Below are positions 1 to 12,361 of a DNA stretch of 64,000 nucleotides, in pieces; positions within the stretch are counted from its first letter, which is position 1, and the number at the start of each line of letters is the position of its first letter. Source of the stretch: Phycisphaerae bacterium (GTDB lineage Bacteria; Planctomycetota; Phycisphaerae; Sedimentisphaerales; Anaerobacaceae); contig JAGOLX010000011.1 in the NCBI GenBank assembly GCA_017993835.1, forward strand, positions 1 to 64,000, read 5' to 3'. Under the pieces are notes generated by a model that had not been told where the DNA came from, did not search any database, and saw nothing but the letters and a program-made list of their open reading frames with translations. A program made the translations under genes and the position numbers.

Positions 1-1540
1 TCATGAGCTGGGCCTCGCGGAGTTCCGCCCAGGCGCTGTCGCCGGGCTCGGGCTTCTCGGCCATGAAGTTGGCCAACTGGACGAACAGGAAGGGGAAGCT
101 CTTGACGCCCCAGCTCTGACGCCAGTCCGTGATCATATCGGGGAAGAGCGTGCGGTACTGATAGGCGCGGTCCGCGTTGGACTCGCCCTGGTACCAGATC
201 GCGCCGCGGATGGCGAACGGGACCAGCGGGGCGATCATTCCGTTGTACAGAACCGTTGGGGCATTGGGATTGTTGGCCCAGGTCGGCGGCTGGGGTTGCG
301 GCGGCATCGACGCTAGGTCCATTGCGACCTTGTATCGCCACTTGCCTGCGAGGGAGAGTGCCGCGTCGTCGCCTGCACCGGCGGGCTTGATCTTCATCTG
401 TGCCGGCTGGCCGTAGACCCCGCCGCCGCCGCCGGTGTCGAGGACCTGGATTGCGATCACGTTGCGACCGGCCTTGATGACGCCCGCGCCGACCTTGTAC
501 TGCCGGGGGGTCTGCCACTGGCCCGACGCCATGATGGCGCCCATCTTGACGCCGTTGACCCAGGTCGTGTCCATGTCGTCGATTGGTCCCAGATCGAGCG
601 TCAGTTCCTTGCCCACCCAAGATTCCGGGACCTCGATGATCTTGCGGAACCAGACGAGACCGTCGAAATTCCCGAGGGCCGTCTGTTCCCAGAGCACGGG
701 CAACTCCATCTCTTGCCAGGTGGAATCGTCGAAATCGAGTGAAATGCACCCGGCGCCCTGTGCCCCGGCGGTCTCAATCTGCTTGTGCCACTGGTCGAGC
801 GACTCCTGGTACTTCTTCATCGAGGCTTCGGGATTGGCGCGGGCCTCGGCGATCCGGTCGATTTGTGTCTTGAACTCGGGGAACTTCGCCAGTGTCCCTT
901 CGCTGGTCCAGGCCTCCGCTACGGTGCCGCCCCAACTGGTATTGATGAGCCCGACCGGGGTGTCCAGCTCCTTGTGCAGATACCTGCCGAAAAAGTACCC
1001 GACCGCGGAGAACCCGCCCACCGTCTGGGGACTGCACTCGGCCCACTGTCCCACGCAGTCCGCCTGGGGACTGTCAGCGATCTTCTTCTGGACGGTGAAC
1101 AGGCGGATCTTCGGAAAGTCGGCCGCTGCGACTTCCTGCGGACCCGAAGCGGAAGCTGCGACGGGCCATTCCATGTTCGACTGGCCCGAGCAGACCCAGA
1201 CCTCGCCGCACAGGATGTTCTTGAGGGCGACGGTGTTCTTGCCGGCGAGGGTCACTTCGTACGGTCCTCCGACCTTCGGCGCTTCGGCCACGAGCTTCCA
1301 CTTGCCGTCCTGGCCGGTGGTGACGCGAGGCTCGGCGGACTGCCAGCTCATGCGGACGGCGATCTGCTCGCCGGGGTCGGCCCAACCCCAGAGGGTGACT
1401 TTCCCTCCGTTCTGCAGGACCATGTTGTCGCCGACGACGGCGGGCAGCCGGATGTCGGCGGCGCTGATGCTCGCCAATAGCAGGATTGATGCGAGAATCG
1501 CATGCACATTTCGCGGGCAGATTGCTCTCTGACGTTCCAT
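1..1540 (-). CDS. Sialate O-acetylesterase family protein (partial, runs off the left edge)
   Basis: This is a secreted carbohydrate esterase of the SGNH type, which removes O-acetyl groups from sugars. Reading from 1540 leftward, the frame is open to the window edge (at least 513 codons). A hydrophobic signal peptide (ILASILLLASISA) is followed by a beta-sandwich start and then GEVWVCSGQSNMEWPV near residue 100, the block I motif with the nucleophilic serine. The family's LREAQ block lies at the very edge of the window. The ATG at 1540 has AAGGAG six bases upstream. The C-terminal part with the catalytic His is outside the window. It is transcribed divergently from the GH2 gene, which suits joint attack on acetylated glycans. 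The long open frames on the other strand here are shadows. Confidence 0.88.
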   Translation of the reverse strand, partial: MERQRAICPRNVHAILASILLLASISAADIRLPAVVGDNMVLQNGGKVTLWGWADPGEQIAVRMSWQSAEPRVTTGQDGKWKLVAEAPKVGGPYEVTLAGKNTVALKNILCGEVWVCSGQSNMEWPVAASASGPQEVAAADFPKIRLFTVQKKIADSPQADCVGQWAECSPQTVGGFSAVGYFFGRYLHKELDTPVGLINTSWGGTVAEAWTSEGTLAKFPEFKTQIDRIAEARANPEASMKKYQESLDQWHKQIETAGAQGAGCISLDFDDSTWQEMELPVLWEQTALGNFDGLVWFRKIIEVPESWVGKELTLDLGPIDDMDTTWVNGVKMGAIMASGQWQTPRQYKVGAGVIKAGRNVIAIQVLDTGGGGGVYGQPAQMKIKPAGAGDDAALSLAGKWRYKVAMDLASMPPQPQPPTWANNPNAPTVLYNGMIAPLVPFAIRGAIWYQGESNADRAYQYRTLFPDMITDWRQSWGVKSFPFLFVQLANFMAEKPEPGDSAWAELREAQLM

Positions 1541-1646
1541 TCTGGACTCCTTATCCATGTCCTTCGACCTTGCCTTCTCTACTCGGTACATCATCCGCGT
1601 GGAGGACATGTTACCACGGGCGTCGAGAGGGGTAAAGAACCTGTCC

Positions 1647-1674
1647 TTGACCGGGCGTGGACCCCCTGTATGAT
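1647..1674 (+). promoter_or_regulatory. Sigma-70-type promoter for the GH2 gene
   Basis: TTGACC at 1647-1652 and TATGAT at 1669-1674 are 16 bases apart. The start site would be near 1681, about 30 bases before the GH2 start codon, with AAGGAG between. Confidence 0.6.
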
Positions 1675-1685
1675 GGCGACTTTGA

Positions 1686-5573
<3,888 letters not shown>

Positions 5574-5596
5574 CCCGAATTGCAGGGAGATAGACT

Positions 5597-7060
5597 ATGA
5601 AAGCGTCATGGGTTTTCCTCGCGACTGCGGTGTTCGCGTGTCTTTCGACCACGGCTTCCCTGGCGGCTCAGCCGCCCACCGTGTACGTCACGTTCTGGTT
5701 CGACACGGAGGACTTCATCCTGCCCCAGGCGGACGACGCGGCGATGCGATTGGCCGAGATGTTCTCCGCGCGAGGCGTCCAAGCCACGTTCAAGATCGTC
5801 GGCGAGAAGGCCCGGGTCCTGGAAGAGCGCGGGCGGGACGATGTGATCCTGGCTCTGGCGAAGAACGACATCGCGTACCATTCGACGCTCCACAGCGCCC
5901 ACCCGACGCCCTCGGAGTACAGCCGGGATCTGGGCTGGCACGAAGGCGTCTCGGAGTTCATCCGTCGGGAGGGGGCCGGCCTGGAGACACTGCGGCGCGT
6001 GTTCGGCGTCAATGCCTCCTGTTACGGCCAGCCAGGCGGGTCGTGGACTCCCCAGAGCTACGGCGCCCTCCGTGCGTTTGGCATCCCGCTGTACCTGGAC
6101 GAGACTTCGCACGTGAACGTGAACAACCGTCCCTTCTGGTATTGCGGCGTGCTGAACATCCTCCGCCTCGGGGACTGCGTCCTGCGGACCGGTTGGGCGG
6201 ACGATGAGGTGAAGGACGCCTGCGCGAAGTTCGACCGGGTGCAGGAGAAACTCATCCGCGAGGGCGGCGGGATCGTCAGCATCTACTATCACCCGTGCGA
6301 GTTCGTGCACGAGCAGTTCTGGGACGGGGTCAACTTCTCACACGGCGCCAATCCGCCGCGATCCGAGTGGAAGTTGCCGCCCATGAAATCGCCCGAGAAG
6401 CAGGAGCAGGCCTTTCGTGCGTTCGAGACCTTCCTGGACCACATCGTGCGCCGTCCCGGCGTGCGTCTGGTGACCGCCAGGGAGATCGCGACGCTGTACA
6501 CCGACCGCGTCTACTCCCATCCCTTGACGCGAAGCGACATTCAGACCATCGCGAAGGCCTTCCAAAAGGAGCTTTCGTACGTTGATCTGGGCGCCAGGAT
6601 CGTCTCTGTTGGCGAGGGGCTGCTGGCGATGTGCGAACGGTTGGGCAAGGGGGCGGACGAGGTCTCGCTGGAGTTCGCGTACGGTCCCGCCTCCGTGGCG
6701 CAGCGATTCGTCAAGGAGGGGACATTCTCGCAGGAAGCAATGCGGCAGGCCGCGCAGGAGACGCTGGACATCGTCCGCACGACGAGCCAGTTGCCCACGG
6801 TCGTCTGGGTGGCCGGTCAACCGGTGCGGCCGGAGGACTTCGCCGTCACGCTGGCGTCGATGGTTGCCTCGGATCGCGATTCCGGCGATGTCACGTTGCG
6901 AAGGGGCGAACTCGCGGCGAAGAGGTATGTTGCCGACGACTCGCCGGGCCTCTGGGGCTGGGTGATCTTCCCGAAAGGCTTCGACGCGCCGCAGATGATG
7001 GGAATCGCCAAGCTGCAGGCCTGGACGATGAAGCCCGCGGTCTTGCGCAAGAGCCGGTGA
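5597..7060 (+). CDS. NodB-like polysaccharide deacetylase, secreted
   Basis: This 487-residue exported protein has a signal peptide (residues 1-24) and a NodB-type deacetylase barrel. Motif 1 appears as WFDTEDF with the conserved acidic pair, and motif 2 as YHSTLHSAHP, matching the metal-binding H-S/T-x-x-H pattern. Such enzymes remove acetyl groups from polysaccharides with a divalent metal. The region after about residue 290 is not part of the core fold and I do not recognise it; it may form a separate helical or beta domain. AGGGAG precedes the ATG. It follows the GH2 gene closely, and the acetylesterase lies divergently upstream, so the three genes look like a unit for acetylated glycans. 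Confidence 0.8.
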   Translation: MKASWVFLATAVFACLSTTASLAAQPPTVYVTFWFDTEDFILPQADDAAMRLAEMFSARGVQATFKIVGEKARVLEERGRDDVILALAKNDIAYHSTLHSAHPTPSEYSRDLGWHEGVSEFIRREGAGLETLRRVFGVNASCYGQPGGSWTPQSYGALRAFGIPLYLDETSHVNVNNRPFWYCGVLNILRLGDCVLRTGWADDEVKDACAKFDRVQEKLIREGGGIVSIYYHPCEFVHEQFWDGVNFSHGANPPRSEWKLPPMKSPEKQEQAFRAFETFLDHIVRRPGVRLVTAREIATLYTDRVYSHPLTRSDIQTIAKAFQKELSYVDLGARIVSVGEGLLAMCERLGKGADEVSLEFAYGPASVAQRFVKEGTFSQEAMRQAAQETLDIVRTTSQLPTVVWVAGQPVRPEDFAVTLASMVASDRDSGDVTLRRGELAAKRYVADDSPGLWGWVIFPKGFDAPQMMGIAKLQAWTMKPAVLRKSR

Positions 7061-7081
7061 GTCCCGCACCATGAAACGAAA

Positions 7082-7113
7082 CCGGTGAAGTCTCTGGAGA
7101 GAGACTTCGCCGG
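7082..7113. repeat. 14-bp inverted repeat between convergent genes
   Basis: Arms at 7082-7095 and 7100-7113 pair over 14 bases with one G-U around a GGAG loop. It lies between the end of the deacetylase gene and the end of the PEP-CTERM gene, so it could stop or protect either transcript. No U-run follows on either strand. Confidence 0.5.
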
Positions 7114-7157
7114 CGTAGTTCACAACGAAGCGACGATCCGCCGCAATCAGGACCCTG

Positions 7158-7826
7158 TCACGCGGTCCGGCGCAACCTCAAACCGGCAGCGCCCAAGCCC
7201 AGCATGCCCAGCAGCACCGCGCCTGGCAGTGGAACGTATGACACCGTGTCGGGGACCGCAATGTGGTTCAACTGGGTGTCCGTATCCGGTGCCGTGAAAC
7301 CCGTGTTGTAGGCGTAGACTTCATCGCCGCCGTCTTTGCCGTCTTTCGCGTAGAAATCACCCCAGATGGGAGCTCGCGTGCTTTCGAACTCGACCACCCA
7401 TGTATATGCCGAGGATTCAACGATATCAAACTTGAGGCCGTAGAAGGTGTCCGGGATGCCTGGGTTACTTCCCCCGGCCCCATAGGAGTCTACAGCGTCT
7501 GTGAAGGCACCACTGTAGGAGTAGTCTGAACTGGTGAACGAATCGGAGACTTCGAAGATGATATGGCTCAGTTTCTTTGAATCTGTCGGAACGGTGAACT
7601 CATAATGGTACTTCCATGTCGAGACTGAGGCTTGTTCCACGGTCCAGGTAATCACCGTAGCGCTGCTGTTCCAGGCGTCCATGGCATCAATGCCGCCGCC
7701 GGATCCTGTGAGGGAACCGGAGAAGAGAGTATTGAGATCGGCCAGGCACGTCAGCGGAGACAACGCGGCTATGAATGAGCCCACCACGACCGCTTGTTTC
7801 AGTAGTTTCATAGTGTCGGCACTCAC
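7158..7826 (-). CDS. PEP-CTERM-type secreted protein
   Basis: This 222-residue exported protein has an N-terminal signal (KLLKQAVVVGSFIAALSPL) and a C-terminal tripartite sorting signal: a VPLPG motif, a hydrophobic helix (AVLLGMLGLGAAGL) and a basic tail (RLRRTA). That is the form read by exosortase. The middle part is a predicted beta-rich extracellular domain of no known family. The GTG at 7826 is preferred because AAGGGG lies six bases before it; the in-frame ATG at 7811 is too far from that site. It is a single gene with its own promoter and palindromic operator upstream. An exosortase must be encoded outside the window. Confidence 0.8.
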   Translation of the reverse strand: MSADTMKLLKQAVVVGSFIAALSPLTCLADLNTLFSGSLTGSGGGIDAMDAWNSSATVITWTVEQASVSTWKYHYEFTVPTDSKKLSHIIFEVSDSFTSSDYSYSGAFTDAVDSYGAGGSNPGIPDTFYGLKFDIVESSAYTWVVEFESTRAPIWGDFYAKDGKDGGDEVYAYNTGFTAPDTDTQLNHIAVPDTVSYVPLPGAVLLGMLGLGAAGLRLRRTA

Positions 7827-7958
7827 AAAGCACCCCTTTCCTCACCGTGCGAACCTGCACCATTCTCAGGCATTCTGTTTGATGGGGATCCTTCCAGGGA
7901 TTATTCACCCGTCACTCCATGGCTGAACAGCCCACCGACCTTCACTCCATTACGTGTA

Positions 7959-7987
7959 ATTGTCGCGTTTGCGCGGAGATTTGTCAA
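7959..7987 (-). promoter_or_regulatory. Sigma-70-type promoter of the PEP-CTERM gene
   Basis: On the minus strand TTGACA (7987-7982) and GACAAT (7964-7959) are separated by exactly 17 bases. The start site would be near 7952, giving a leader of about 125 bases. The -35 box overlaps the palindrome at 7986-8005. Confidence 0.65.
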
Positions 7988-8005
7988 TACGTACTTATAC
8001 GTATT
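7986..8005. promoter_or_regulatory. 20-bp palindromic operator overlapping the -35 box
   Basis: This is a perfect 8-4-8 inverted repeat, AATACGTA-CTTA-TACGTATT. Each arm contains the self-palindromic hexamer TACGTA, and the two hexamer centres are 10 bp apart, one helical turn. It ends on the first two bases of the -35 box of the PEP-CTERM gene, so a dimeric regulator bound here would affect transcription directly. No regulator gene is adjacent. Confidence 0.55.
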
Positions 8006-8027
8006 CTGATCCGATGATCTGCCTTCG

Positions 8028-8876
8028 TTACTCGATGGACGCCAGGGGGATGATGAGGTCAGAAAGACCTGCGGCGGTGTAGGATTTGCTGAGGTCCAGC
8101 TCGATGACGCAGCCGTGGTTGTGATCGCAGGCGAGGATGATGAGGTTCTCGCCTGCCTTGCACCACCCGTGAGTCTGGGGCTGGTGGCCCAGAATGAACG
8201 CGTCCGCGTCGAGGATCCGGGCCATCCGGTCGAGGGCCTCCTGGCTGTGCCGGCGGCCCCAGGTCAGTAGGTAAGCGGATCCCGGTCGGTCGCAGTCGGT
8301 GACCTGCATTTCCCTCTCGAAGATGCCCGGGTCGAACAGATCGACCGAGCGGTCGTTGGGCAGGGAATGGGAGATCCACAGGCGATTGGCGCACCGGACG
8401 GCCAGGGGCTGTGAGAAGAGGAACTGGCGGATCGCCAGGCGGACCTCGGGACCGGCCTGGCGGAACTCCCGGTCCAGCGCGGAAGCCATCGCCCGGTTCA
8501 TCTCCTTGCCGTTCTTCATGACCTCCGCACTGCTGATGCAGGCGGTGTCGTGATTGCCCATGACGATGTGGACCCGGTCGGGGAATTGCAGCTTCAGGCG
8601 GATCGCCTCGAAGAGCAGTTGGTAGGAAAGGCACCCGCCCTCGTCGTCTTCGGGCCCGCCGTGGATGATCTCCTGGAGGATCAGGTGTCGGTCCGGGTGG
8701 TTTGCGAGGTCGGCTCGCGTGAGGATGCGCTCGAAATTGCGACGATGCCCGTGGATGTCGCCGCTGACGACCAACGATCCACCCGCCGGCAGACAGATGA
8801 GGTTGCCCCGCCGAAACCGGTCTGTCTGATTCGCTCGGATCCCCCTACTGAGAAGATCGATGGTTGCTCGGTGCAT
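8028..8876 (-). CDS. Calcineurin-like metallophosphoesterase
   Basis: This is a 282-residue cytoplasmic phosphatase of the calcineurin-like superfamily. The metal-binding blocks are in order: GDIHG (about residue 40), GGPEDDEGG where PPP enzymes have GDxVDRG, GNHD (about residue 107), and GHQP near the C-terminus. The replaced second block is unusual but keeps acidic residues. The start overlaps the 3' end of the kinase gene by 32 bases, so the two are translationally coupled. A protein Ser/Thr phosphatase acting against the kinase is the natural reading; nucleotidase or diadenosine tetraphosphatase activity is possible. Confidence 0.8.
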   Translation of the reverse strand: MHRATIDLLSRGIRANQTDRFRRGNLICLPAGGSLVVSGDIHGHRRNFERILTRADLANHPDRHLILQEIIHGGPEDDEGGCLSYQLLFEAIRLKLQFPDRVHIVMGNHDTACISSAEVMKNGKEMNRAMASALDREFRQAGPEVRLAIRQFLFSQPLAVRCANRLWISHSLPNDRSVDLFDPGIFEREMQVTDCDRPGSAYLLTWGRRHSQEALDRMARILDADAFILGHQPQTHGWCKAGENLIILACDHNHGCVIELDLSKSYTAAGLSDLIIPLASIE

Positions 8877-9726
8877 TTCGGTTCGCTTTGATTCTGCTGC
8901 CGAAGATACTGTGAATCATGAGGTCGAGCCGGGAGATGACCTCCATCATGCTGGGGGGCCGCTCCGCCGGGTCCTCCTTGACGCAGTCCATGACCAGTTT
9001 CGAAACGCCGACCGGCAACTGGCTCTTGAGCTCGTGCGGAGCAGGACATGTCTTCTGCGGCGCGTAGGCGACCAAGCCGTCTTTGCTCTTCTTGGGGATG
9101 AGGGTCGGCACGTTCTTGCCCGTCAGAGCCCAGTACATCGTGGCGCCCAGGTTGAAGATGTCGGTCTTGGGACCGAGGGTCTTGCGATGGACCTGTTCGG
9201 GCGCGATGTAGTCCGGCGTCCCCTGAATTCGCGACTTGACGGTCCCGATCGGGCAACTCTGGCCCAGGTCGATGATCTTGATCGTGCCGGTCTTGTTGAT
9301 CAGGATGTTGTTGGGCTTCATGTCGCAGTGGATGTAGCCCTGCTGGTGCATGGCGTTCAGGCCGGTGGCCACCATGCGGAAAACGAGCAGCACGTCCCCC
9401 AGGCTCAGCGTGGTGGTCTCCTCGAGTGTTTTGCCCTCGAAGTGTTCCATGGACAGCAGGAGTTCACGGACTCGGAACATGCTGCGGATCTTCTGGAGCT
9501 TGTAGCATTTACGGACGTACGGGTGGTCGATCTTCCTGGCGACCTGGTACTCCAGTTCCGTCTGCTCGAAGAAACGAGTGTCCTCCGGCTTCTCGTAGGT
9601 CAGGCGCTTCAGTGCGACGACACTGCCGTCCTCCTCATCGGTTGCCAGGTAGATCGTGCTGCGAGCACCGTTGCCGATCCGCCTGATAATCGTGAACCCC
9701 CCGACACTAAGAATGTCCTTGGCCAT
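8845..9726 (-). CDS. Serine/threonine protein kinase (Hanks type), soluble
   Basis: This 293-residue protein is essentially only a kinase domain. The glycine loop reads IGNGARSTIY, the ATP-binding lysine is in VALKRL, the catalytic loop is HCDMKPNN (Cys in place of Arg of HRD), the metal loop is DLG instead of DFG, and the activation segment ends GTPDYIAPEQ. There is no membrane helix, PASTA or sensor domain, unlike many planctomycete kinases, so it is cytosolic. HCD kinases often lack activation-loop phosphorylation control. Its stop overlaps the start of the phosphatase gene. The start codon at 9726 has no strong Shine-Dalgarno site. Confidence 0.92.
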   Translation of the reverse strand: MAKDILSVGGFTIIRRIGNGARSTIYLATDEEDGSVVALKRLTYEKPEDTRFFEQTELEYQVARKIDHPYVRKCYKLQKIRSMFRVRELLLSMEHFEGKTLEETTTLSLGDVLLVFRMVATGLNAMHQQGYIHCDMKPNNILINKTGTIKIIDLGQSCPIGTVKSRIQGTPDYIAPEQVHRKTLGPKTDIFNLGATMYWALTGKNVPTLIPKKSKDGLVAYAPQKTCPAPHELKSQLPVGVSKLVMDCVKEDPAERPPSMMEVISRLDLMIHSIFGSRIKANRNAPSNHRSSQ

Positions 9727-10079
9727 GTAGCACTAACCCACGAATCCGAAATCCGACACCACAGTACTCTCCGCAGACGCACGTAATGATGCGCCCTGGT
9801 CCGTCCATGTTCCTGAGATTCCACGACGGAACCCCGCGCGGAGTCCTCTGCGATCCGCCTGACAAGGGCGACAACCCCTCTCCTCGTCTGCACAGAATGC
9901 GTAAACTCACCAATTTAATGGGCGGGACACCCTGTGTCCAGCACAGCCCCTTTTTTTCTCTATCGGCCGGTACAGATAAATCTTGACAAAGTTGGCAAAA
10001 TCTGTTGTATGTAGCGTATCTCCGACGATAATTGCCGGAGCATCGGGTGTCGTCCCGATGGTGGTCTGGCTCGGGTATG
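9727..10079. other. Intergenic region upstream of the kinase gene and tRNA-Asn
   Basis: No credible gene is seen. The right half holds the tRNA promoter (9983-10011) and a transcribed leader with a perfect 7-bp hairpin (CATCGGG paired with CCCGATG, within 10041-10060) just before the tRNA. Confidence 0.5.
9983..10011 (+). promoter_or_regulatory. Promoter of the tRNA-Asn gene
   Basis: A perfect TTGACA at 9983-9988 is followed after 17 bases by a weak -10 (TGTATG). It lies about 70 bases before the tRNA. Confidence 0.45.
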
Positions 10080-10151
10080 TTCCCCGATAGCTCAATGGCA
10101 GAGCGAGCGGCTGTTAACCGCTAGGTTGTAGGTTCGAGCCCTACTCGGGGA
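10080..10151 (+). tRNA. tRNA-Asn (GTT)
   Basis: All four arms fold. The acceptor TCCCCGA (10080-10086) pairs with TCGGGGA (10144-10150), and the discriminator is G10151. The anticodon stem AGCGG/CCGCT encloses the loop CTGTTAA with anticodon GTT at 10112-10114. The T arm has GTTCGAGC. The 3' CCA is not encoded. Confidence 0.95.
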
Positions 10152-10396
10152 GTTCTTTCACACCGGCGTCCGATCGGGGGCTGTCTGTCGATCGGCAAAT
10201 CCCTCTTCCAGAGCGCTGGCGGCCTATCCCGCCTTTGCGTGATCCCCACAAGTCGTGTTGTGTCCCGGCTGTTCATTGGTTGTGCCGGACGCGTTCTCCC
10301 CTGGGGTGGCCTGCCAAGTGACCAGGACTCGCCCACCCGGGGCGCTCGATGCCGGCTCCCGATTCACATCTTTTTTGTGAAACCGCCGTCATGGGG

Positions 10397-10425
10397 TTGA
10401 CATTTATTGGATGTTTGGGTAAAAT
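10397..10425 (+). promoter_or_regulatory. Strong sigma-70-type promoter
   Basis: TTGACA at 10397-10402, a 17-base spacer and TAAAAT at 10420-10425. This is near consensus in otherwise GC-rich DNA and is the likely promoter for the gene at 10832, leaving a leader of about 400 bases. Confidence 0.7.
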
Positions 10426-10484
10426 ACGGTGTATCAGTGGATTGGGATATAGGGATAAAAAATGTTGTCTGTGTGTTTTTGGTC

Positions 10485-10513
10485 TTGACAGCATTGGGTA
10501 AAAGTGGTAACCT
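10485..10513 (+). promoter_or_regulatory. Second promoter-like element
   Basis: TTGACA at 10485-10490 and TAACCT after 17 bases. The -35 is perfect but the -10 is weak. The stretch before it (GGGTAAAA) resembles the first promoter. Confidence 0.35.
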
Positions 10514-10831
10514 CGGATATATAGGAAGAGTTGCGGTAGTGCAGGAAATTGAATCTCGGTGCCGGGACGTTCGCGGGGTGTGAGGCCCGGCTTCGCAGGG
10601 ATAGTGAGTGAGGAGCTGTGAGGTTGGGTGATTTCGGCTCTTCGTGTCTCACGCAGTTGCCAAGGGATGGGTCCGGAAAGGGCGGTGTTTGCAGGGATTC
10701 CATCTGAGGCAGCAGGCTCTCAGACAACCCGGTGAGTTAGCTTCAGCCGAACGCAGGAGCGCAGTCGCGTCAGGGTGGTGAACAGTGGGTGTCTCCAGGA
10801 CGCGCGATGGTTCGAGTAGGGGGGTAATGAC

Positions 10832-11293
10832 ATGCGATTCTTGGCGAAGACGAGTGTGATTCTTGCGACGTGTTTCTGGATGACGCAAGGGGCGAAGGCT
10901 ATCGACTGGTCCGAGCCTTTTGTTGCCGTCAAGATTCCTTCTGGTTCGTCGTTGTATCTGGGCGAGGCTCTTGAGTCCGCCAGCAGTCCGACGGTGGCGA
11001 AAGTGATGGCGCGTGTGGTGGCTAATTGCCCGTTTCGCGTTCTGGCTTCCTTCGACGGGCTTCGGCATGAAGTCTCCAACATGGCGATCTCGCCCAAGGA
11101 CATGGTGGTGGTCGTCAACGGCAAACGGGTCCCAGTCGGAAAGGGGCGTGTGCCGATCGCGTCGGACGGGCCGACTCCACGCAATGGAGTGGTTGTTCCG
11201 ATCGAGATGCAGGTTGGAGTTAAGACAATACAGCCCTACCTGGCGGGGCGATACCGTGGAGCCCTGATCATTACGGTTACTGCGGGCTCCTGA
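10832..11293 (+). CDS. Small secreted beta-sandwich protein, subunit-like
   Basis: I do not recognise the family. The 153-residue protein has a clear Sec signal peptide (MRFLAKTSVILATCFWMTQGAKA) and a mature part of about 130 residues rich in alternating beta residues. It ends in AGRYRGALIITVTAGS. That closing strand pattern (A-G-x-Y-x-x-x-x-I-T-V) resembles the last strands of spore-coat-U and fimbrial subunits. It is the first gene of the locus that holds a chaperone-like protein and a secretin, so a secreted or fibre subunit is a reasonable guess. A hairpin terminator follows. Confidence 0.7.
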   Translation: MRFLAKTSVILATCFWMTQGAKAIDWSEPFVAVKIPSGSSLYLGEALESASSPTVAKVMARVVANCPFRVLASFDGLRHEVSNMAISPKDMVVVVNGKRVPVGKGRVPIASDGPTPRNGVVVPIEMQVGVKTIQPYLAGRYRGALIITVTAGS

Positions 11294-11750
11294 TTCGGAG
11301 AGGGTGATGAAGCCGGGCTTCGCCGGCAGTTTTCTGTCGGGTCGCTATTATCTGGTTATTTCGATTGCCCAGGACCTACGGAAAGGTGCGATCCCAAGCA
11401 TAGCCCCCCTCGGCAAGGGACAGGGGAGAAAGGAGGTAAGGTGATGACATGAGGTTCTCGCAGGCCCCAGATGGTTTGCGAGGCGCCTGGAGGGATGGCC
11501 CTCTCTTTGGGCGAAAAGAGAATGTCAAATGCCAAGTGGGAATGAAAATCGCAGGTCAAATCCACAATTGTGAAGGGCCGCAGCCTCCCGGATCACGAGC
11601 GGGCAGATCTGGGGAAGCTGTTATTCAGGTGGTCATGCCCGCTGCAACGCGGTCCGGCCAAAGCGTTGTCCGGACGCGGTAACTGGGTGTAGCTCCAGCA
11701 GGCCCTATCGGCCAAATCGGAGCGAGGGTTAAGTTAGAAAGGAAGTAAAG
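11294..11750. other. Intergenic region between the two small secreted-protein genes
   Basis: It holds a terminator hairpin at 11312-11334, then no convincing gene. A strong GGAGGT at about 11430 precedes ATG-ACA-TGA, a three-codon frame, and an overlapping 77-codon frame with no family signature. Near 11650-11690 GTCCGG and CCGGAC form a hairpin. The last 25 bases are AT-richer and hold AAGGAAG, the ribosome site of the next gene. Confidence 0.4.
11312..11334 (+). terminator. Intrinsic terminator after the first small secreted-protein gene
   Basis: GCCGG (11312-11316) pairs with CCGGC (11323-11327) around a GCTTCG loop, followed by AGTTTTCT. Confidence 0.5.
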
Positions 11751-12209
11751 ATGAAGAAGGCATTGTTCGCAGTCGCAGCAGTGGCTCTGCTGGCCGTATC
11801 GGTGCAAGCGGGCGACATCAAGACGTATCAGTGGCCGTGCACGAAGACTCCGATCGAGATCACGCACATTAATTGCTACATGGACATTGGCTACTGGGTT
11901 AGCATCGTCAACCAGGATGCGTCGATCAAGCTGTCTCAGATTAGCATTCACGAGTATGAGGGCTCTACCGTTCTGAAGGTGAAGGCCAATACCGAGGTCG
12001 CGCTCTCGGTCACGGTTGCATCGACCGGCGCCATCGGCGGCACCCCCAGCGCCTGGATTGATGGCAGCAACATCGTCCCCCCGGGCGGCGTCCAGACGAA
12101 TGTGACGGTCAAAGCGAAGTTCAAGGACGCTGATCTGTCCGGCATTGCCGGCGGCACCAACAACGTGCACGTTGCGACCGTGACGGTTTGGGTGGTCCCG
12201 ACGTCGTGA
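11751..12209 (+). CDS. Small secreted beta-rich protein, subunit-like
   Basis: This 152-residue protein is of unknown family. A textbook signal peptide (MKKALFAVAAVALLAVSVQA) is followed by a mature beta-rich domain with two cysteines close together (WPCTKTP and INCYMD) that could form a disulfide. It ends in VHVATVTVWVVPTS, a closing strand like that of the preceding small protein. AAGGAAG lies seven bases before the ATG. Size, export signal, beta content and position before the chaperone-like gene suggest a structural subunit or substrate of the locus. Confidence 0.72.
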   Translation: MKKALFAVAAVALLAVSVQAGDIKTYQWPCTKTPIEITHINCYMDIGYWVSIVNQDASIKLSQISIHEYEGSTVLKVKANTEVALSVTVASTGAIGGTPSAWIDGSNIVPPGGVQTNVTVKAKFKDADLSGIAGGTNNVHVATVTVWVVPTS

Positions 12210-12319
12210 TTGGGTTGACCGAATCGCAACTCCGTCGGGTGGACACGAGGTCGTTTCCTGACCGTTGCTGAAAGATGATTCCAGCAACAGTGTCCCCACG
12301 ACTGAGCGATGGAACACCA

Positions 12320-12361
12320 AGGGGAGAGCTAGAGACGCCAGTTTCCAGCTCTCCCCTTCTC
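12320..12361 (+). terminator. Probable intrinsic terminator
   Basis: AGGGGAGAGCT (12320-12330) pairs perfectly with AGCTCTCCCCT (12347-12357), followed by a pyrimidine run TCTCTATT. It would end the transcript of the gene at 11751. Confidence 0.45.

Larger units (their letters stand above)
10152..10831. other. Long intergenic and leader region before the secreted-protein locus
   Basis: No credible gene is seen in these 680 bases. It holds two promoter-like elements (10397-10425 and 10485-10513). The 300-400 bases after them would be an untranslated leader with several GC-rich hairpins, matching no riboswitch I recognise. Confidence 0.45.

Noticed and set aside
435-1532. Long plus-strand open frames opposite the acetylesterase
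   Set aside because: They show no family motif, whereas the minus strand carries the SGNH esterase signature in a continuous frame to the edge. High GC makes long shadow frames common.
11449-11682. 77-codon frame after a strong GGAGGT
   Set aside because: The protein has no signal, motif or conserved pattern, and the ribosome site is placed better for a three-codon frame. Kept only as a note in the intergenic entry.
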